Below, in pieces: positions 60,574-64,000 of a stretch of 64,000 nt of DNA (positions are counted from its first letter, which is position 1; each line of letters opens with the position of its first letter). The translations under genes were made by a program, and so were the position numbers. Source of the DNA: Desulfovibrio sp. (GTDB taxonomy: Bacteria > Desulfobacterota > Desulfovibrionia > Desulfovibrionales > Desulfovibrionaceae); contig NZ_WASP01000010.1 of assembly GCF_009712225.1 (NCBI RefSeq), forward strand, positions 129,576-193,575, in the 5' to 3' direction. The notes beneath the pieces are model-generated. The model searched no databases. It saw only the letters and a program-made list of their open reading frames with translations, and was not told the origin of the DNA.

Positions 60574-63500
60574 ATGCGATTTACACAAGGCGCCCTGGGC
60601 ATGCTCGTGCAACGCTACAGGGGAATTCTGAAAAAATGTCACATGCTCAATGTACTTGGCGGAGTGGCAGTTAGCGCATTTTTGATGGGAGGTGCTGGCA
60701 TGGCAGTTGCCGCTGCGCCCATCGCCATCAGCGACACGCACCAGGTAGCGGACGGTGCGGCAGAAACCTACACCACAATTGACGTGAACAATGGCGGTAC
60801 GCTGGCCATTGCGCGCAACGCCAAGGTGAGCGGGTCAGATGTAACCGTTAACACCGGCGGGACGCTGACTTCTGCGAAGAATCTGCACTTCGGCTCTTTC
60901 AGCCCTGAGCCGGGCACGGGGCTGCTGGGTAGCAGCTTCACCTTGGATGGTGGCACTGTCAGCGCCCAGCACATGGGGCTGGCCCCCAGCGGAACGGCAA
61001 CCCTGAAAAAAGGCATGCTCATGCTGAACTCGCTGGACATGCGCAACGGCACATTTGCTTTTAATGTTGCAGGCGGCGACAGCGCCACGCTCACACTGCT
61101 AGGCACCACTGATGGCACGGCGTTCCTGCAAGGAACAAGCCTCAGCATTGGCACGGGCAACAACGTTTTTCTTGGGGCGGATTCCGGCCCCGGCGGCGAC
61201 CAGAATTCCACCACATCTCTGGCCGTGAGCGGCGGCTCACTTCAGGTTGGGCATGGCAACTGGCAGACTGGCGATCTGACCCAAACCGGCGGACAGACCA
61301 AGATCAGCGGCAACTCTGTGCTGACCGTGAACAACCTTGATCAGACCGGTGGCCTGTTGACTGTGGGCGGCACCACCAATTCAGGCAAACTTGTGGTCAA
61401 TGGCAGTGTAGCCAATGCAGCCTACGCTGCCGGTTCCACGGGCGTGGCAGTAACGGGTACGGGCACCTTGCAGGTAAAGTACGATGAACTGGTCAACGCC
61501 ACTGGCGATGACTTCAAAGACTCTGCCACGCAGCACGCCGTGAATGTTGCCAATGGCGGCACCCTGCTGCTGAACGGCTATGCCGGTTCAGGCATGACGC
61601 TGGCTGAATTCAAAACTTTGTCAGACAAGCTCTTGGCTGCTGGCAGCACGGGCACAGTACAGGGCATCACGGTGAGCACTTCCGGTGCTTCGTTGCAGGA
61701 TGTGGGCGACGCCCGGCTTGCCACGCCCACTGCCGTCATCAACGGCAGCGGAGGGCTCGCTTCCGGGGCAGCAACGGTTGGCGGCATTACTGGCGCAACC
61801 ACTGTCAGCGGCAACGCAGCCTTGACCCTTACGGGACAGGCTTCAGGTAATGTCCATGCAGACAGCGGCGTTACGCTCAACGGCGGCATACTGACGCTGG
61901 GCAATCCTGCGGGCGGCTCAACCGGCGGCACGTTACAAGGCGGCATTGACGCCTCAACCGGCACCAATACTATCAATGTGATCAACGGCACGCACACCGT
62001 TGCCGGGGGTCTCACTGGCAACGCAACCACTACGGTTGCCGTGGGCAGCAGCTCCGGCAGCGGCACCCTTGTTGCCACTGGCGTCAGCATGAACGGCGGT
62101 CAGCTCAACTTTGACCCGCCTTTCGCTGCCGCTGGTGACACTTCAAACGCTTCCATGGGCGGTCTGACCTTCACCGCTAATACCGTGGATGCCCTCATGA
62201 CCGTGGGGCAGAACAGCATGGTTTCGCTTGGCAGCACAGACGCAGAATGGCTGCGCACAGAAGTGCAGCGTTACCAGAATGACGGAAAAGGCCTGTGGGG
62301 GCAGGACATAACTGCTGCGCTCGCCCTGCGCACGCCGCAGACGCTGAGCACCGCAGGCGGCATCAATGTGGATGGAACATGGGTCACGGGCGGCGCAGCT
62401 GCCACGGCCAACACCGCACATTTTGCCGATAAATCTCTGCTTGTGGTGGACGCTTTGGGCATCGGCAGCGGCGTGGCCCTCTCCGGTGAAACCGGGGGCA
62501 CCAGCACCCTTACTGTGGATTCCGGTGCAAAATTGCACATTGTAGGCGGTCAGGACGGAGAAACGGTGAACGTCACTGGCGGCTTTGGCGCTTCCACAAA
62601 GGATGCTGCCAGCTGGACAGGCAGCAACCTGACCACAAGCACCGCTTTGCTTTCCGCCACGGGCGGCACGTTTGATACAGCCAATGGCGCATACAGCGTG
62701 AGCCTTAAGGCCAATGCGGCGTCTTCGTCCTTCCCCATGCTGTCGAACAGCATGGGGGCACTGGTAGATCGCATGGTGGTTCAGACCGGAGTAAACCCGA
62801 ACTCGCCCAACGCGGGCGTGCGCTTCGTATCCCGTGCCATGAGCGACAATTACATCGGCACGACAGACCGCAACAAGGCCGCCGCAACTGTTGAAGGGGC
62901 AGCCCAGATGGCTGCTATAGGTGCCGTGCAGGGCAGCACCCTGAGCGCTGCGACGGCTGCATCCGGTGCGGTGCTCAACCGCACATCTATGGCGTTGCCA
63001 CGTACGGATATGAGCCAAGCCGTGGCTGTGCGCCAAGATACAGACGGCAGCCTCAGCCTTGATTCCGGCCTCAGTGCCGGTGACGGACTTAAAAACGGCC
63101 TTGGGGTGTGGATCATGCCGCTTTACCAGTCCAACAGCATCTGGGGCATGAAGGCAGAGAGCTTCAAGACCGGCTACAACAGCAACCTGGGCGGCATTGC
63201 CTTGGGTGCGGATTACACCATTAACGACATGTTCCGCTTCGGTGCCGCGTTCAACGTCGGTGCCGGGTACGCCACATCCAACGGCGATTTCAACAGCACA
63301 GACAACCGCTTCAACTTCTGGGGCGTGAGCCTTTACGGAGGTTGGGTGTACAACAACTTCGGCCTCTCTGCCGATGTGGGCTATACCGGCAACTACAGCA
63401 AGGTAGAGCAGGATATGCCAGCCTCCATGCAAATGGGCGACCTCAAGGCCGACGTAACCAGCCATGCCTGGAATACGGGCCTCAAGGCGGAATACAAATT

Positions 63501-63936
63501 CAACGCCGGTGCGCTGGATATTATTCCGCATGTGGGGGTGCGCTACCTTGGGCTTGTGACTGATGGCTATGACGTGAAGAGCGGCGGCACGGTCTTTGAG
63601 GTGGACGAGAGCACACAGTCCATCTGGACATTCCCCGTAGGCGTGAGCTTTGCCAAAGCCTTCGAAACTGAGAGCGGCTGGCAGATCAAGCCGCAGCTTG
63701 ATCTGGGCGTTATTCCGGCGGCGGGAGACGTTAAGGCCAGGAGCAAGGCCCGCATTCCCGGTGTGGACAGCCAGGCCGAAATGAAAATGCAGGTGGTGGA
63801 CTACGCCACATTTGACGGCGGCTTGGGCTTTGAGCTTGGCAAGGGCGACTTTACCCTTGGGCTGAACTACAACCTGCAGGCCTCGGAACACCGCACTGGG
63901 CATGGCGTATTTGGCTCGCTGCGGTATGAGTTTTAG
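60574..63936 (+). CDS. Autotransporter with beta-helix passenger and C-terminal barrel
   Basis: A 1120-residue type Va autotransporter. An extended signal region (MRFTQGALGMLVQRYRG, then LGGVAVSAFLMGGAGMAVAA) precedes a long Gly/Thr/Asn-rich passenger of repeated short strands (VNNGGTLAIARNAKVSGSD and similar) typical of a right-handed beta-helix. From about residue 840 (GLGVWIMPLYQS) the last 280 residues form the translocator barrel, ending SLRYEF with terminal Phe. ATG 60574 follows GAGGAGGA; the frame extends upstream to 60511. The passenger lacks an obvious enzymatic motif, so adhesin or surface structural protein is the best guess. Confidence 0.9.
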   Translation: MRFTQGALGMLVQRYRGILKKCHMLNVLGGVAVSAFLMGGAGMAVAAAPIAISDTHQVADGAAETYTTIDVNNGGTLAIARNAKVSGSDVTVNTGGTLTSAKNLHFGSFSPEPGTGLLGSSFTLDGGTVSAQHMGLAPSGTATLKKGMLMLNSLDMRNGTFAFNVAGGDSATLTLLGTTDGTAFLQGTSLSIGTGNNVFLGADSGPGGDQNSTTSLAVSGGSLQVGHGNWQTGDLTQTGGQTKISGNSVLTVNNLDQTGGLLTVGGTTNSGKLVVNGSVANAAYAAGSTGVAVTGTGTLQVKYDELVNATGDDFKDSATQHAVNVANGGTLLLNGYAGSGMTLAEFKTLSDKLLAAGSTGTVQGITVSTSGASLQDVGDARLATPTAVINGSGGLASGAATVGGITGATTVSGNAALTLTGQASGNVHADSGVTLNGGILTLGNPAGGSTGGTLQGGIDASTGTNTINVINGTHTVAGGLTGNATTTVAVGSSSGSGTLVATGVSMNGGQLNFDPPFAAAGDTSNASMGGLTFTANTVDALMTVGQNSMVSLGSTDAEWLRTEVQRYQNDGKGLWGQDITAALALRTPQTLSTAGGINVDGTWVTGGAAATANTAHFADKSLLVVDALGIGSGVALSGETGGTSTLTVDSGAKLHIVGGQDGETVNVTGGFGASTKDAASWTGSNLTTSTALLSATGGTFDTANGAYSVSLKANAASSSFPMLSNSMGALVDRMVVQTGVNPNSPNAGVRFVSRAMSDNYIGTTDRNKAAATVEGAAQMAAIGAVQGSTLSAATAASGAVLNRTSMALPRTDMSQAVAVRQDTDGSLSLDSGLSAGDGLKNGLGVWIMPLYQSNSIWGMKAESFKTGYNSNLGGIALGADYTINDMFRFGAAFNVGAGYATSNGDFNSTDNRFNFWGVSLYGGWVYNNFGLSADVGYTGNYSKVEQDMPASMQMGDLKADVTSHAWNTGLKAEYKFNAGALDIIPHVGVRYLGLVTDGYDVKSGGTVFEVDESTQSIWTFPVGVSFAKAFETESGWQIKPQLDLGVIPAAGDVKARSKARIPGVDSQAEMKMQVVDYATFDGGLGFELGKGDFTLGLNYNLQASEHRTGHGVFGSLRYEF

Positions 63937-64000
63937 GTATGGCTTAGTTGGATAATTGATGGACCGAGGAGAGGGGCGGGGGAGTTAGAGGCGCCGCCCT
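63937..64000. other. Right edge of window, no feature
   Basis: The last 64 bases after the autotransporter stop contain no gene and no clear terminator. Confidence 0.5.

Noticed and set aside
62143..63903. 586-codon minus-strand frame
   Set aside because: Antisense shadow of the autotransporter, biased composition, no domain.

Overview
The window looks like chromosome of a Desulfovibrio-type sulfate reducer (inference). It is GC-rich and coding-dense. It carries the order tRNA-Leu / tig / clpP / clpX / lon, a selenocysteine-containing SelD, and flagellar blocks (fliJ-motE and flgF-flgG-flgA-flgH). Most core genes begin with good Shine-Dalgarno sequences.

Region 1 (1-24777) is an accessory biosynthesis and transport locus. 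A giant minus-strand hybrid NRPS-PKS starts at 11427 and runs off the left edge. Its order is C-A-PCP-C-PCP-E-C-PCP-C-A-PCP-KS; two modules have no adenylation domain. The specificity residues suggest an aromatic amino acid for A1 and serine for A2. Divergent from it are a KamA-family radical SAM enzyme, a type II thioesterase and a Sfp-type phosphopantetheinyl transferase. Then come two paralogous ABC-type binding proteins that bracket a DUF697 protein, a cyclic-peptide-type ABC exporter, a secreted Cys protein, an SPFH protein and a 55-residue membrane protein. A sensor-MFS fusion and a convergent formyltransferase-like gene close the locus. It could make, load, edit and export one modified peptide-polyketide.

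Region 2 (24871-50097) is mostly housekeeping: ddpX, selD (in-frame UGA), tRNA-Leu(UAG), tig-clpP-clpX-lon, cobU between two envelope proteins, thiD, fliJ-motE-truA, a YbjQ-like protein and a lipoprotein. A five-gene minus-strand operon (aldolase, SDR, KdsB-like, acetyltransferase, HAD) may make an activated 2-keto-3-deoxy sugar acid. Next is an 890-bp gene-free stretch with structured DNA, then flgF-G-A-H.

Region 3 (50926-58929) is an integrated element beside tRNA-Leu(CAG) and is more AT-rich. It has a tyrosine integrase, a Toprim plus RepA-like ATPase primase-helicase, a long inverted repeat, an IS3-family insertion with a broken orfB, a hairpin-rich origin candidate, an HUH-type Rep-like protein and small genes. 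The right attachment site was not found.

Region 4 (58908-63936) has a lipoprotein alpha/beta hydrolase, a double-HTH regulator and a divergent 1120-residue autotransporter.
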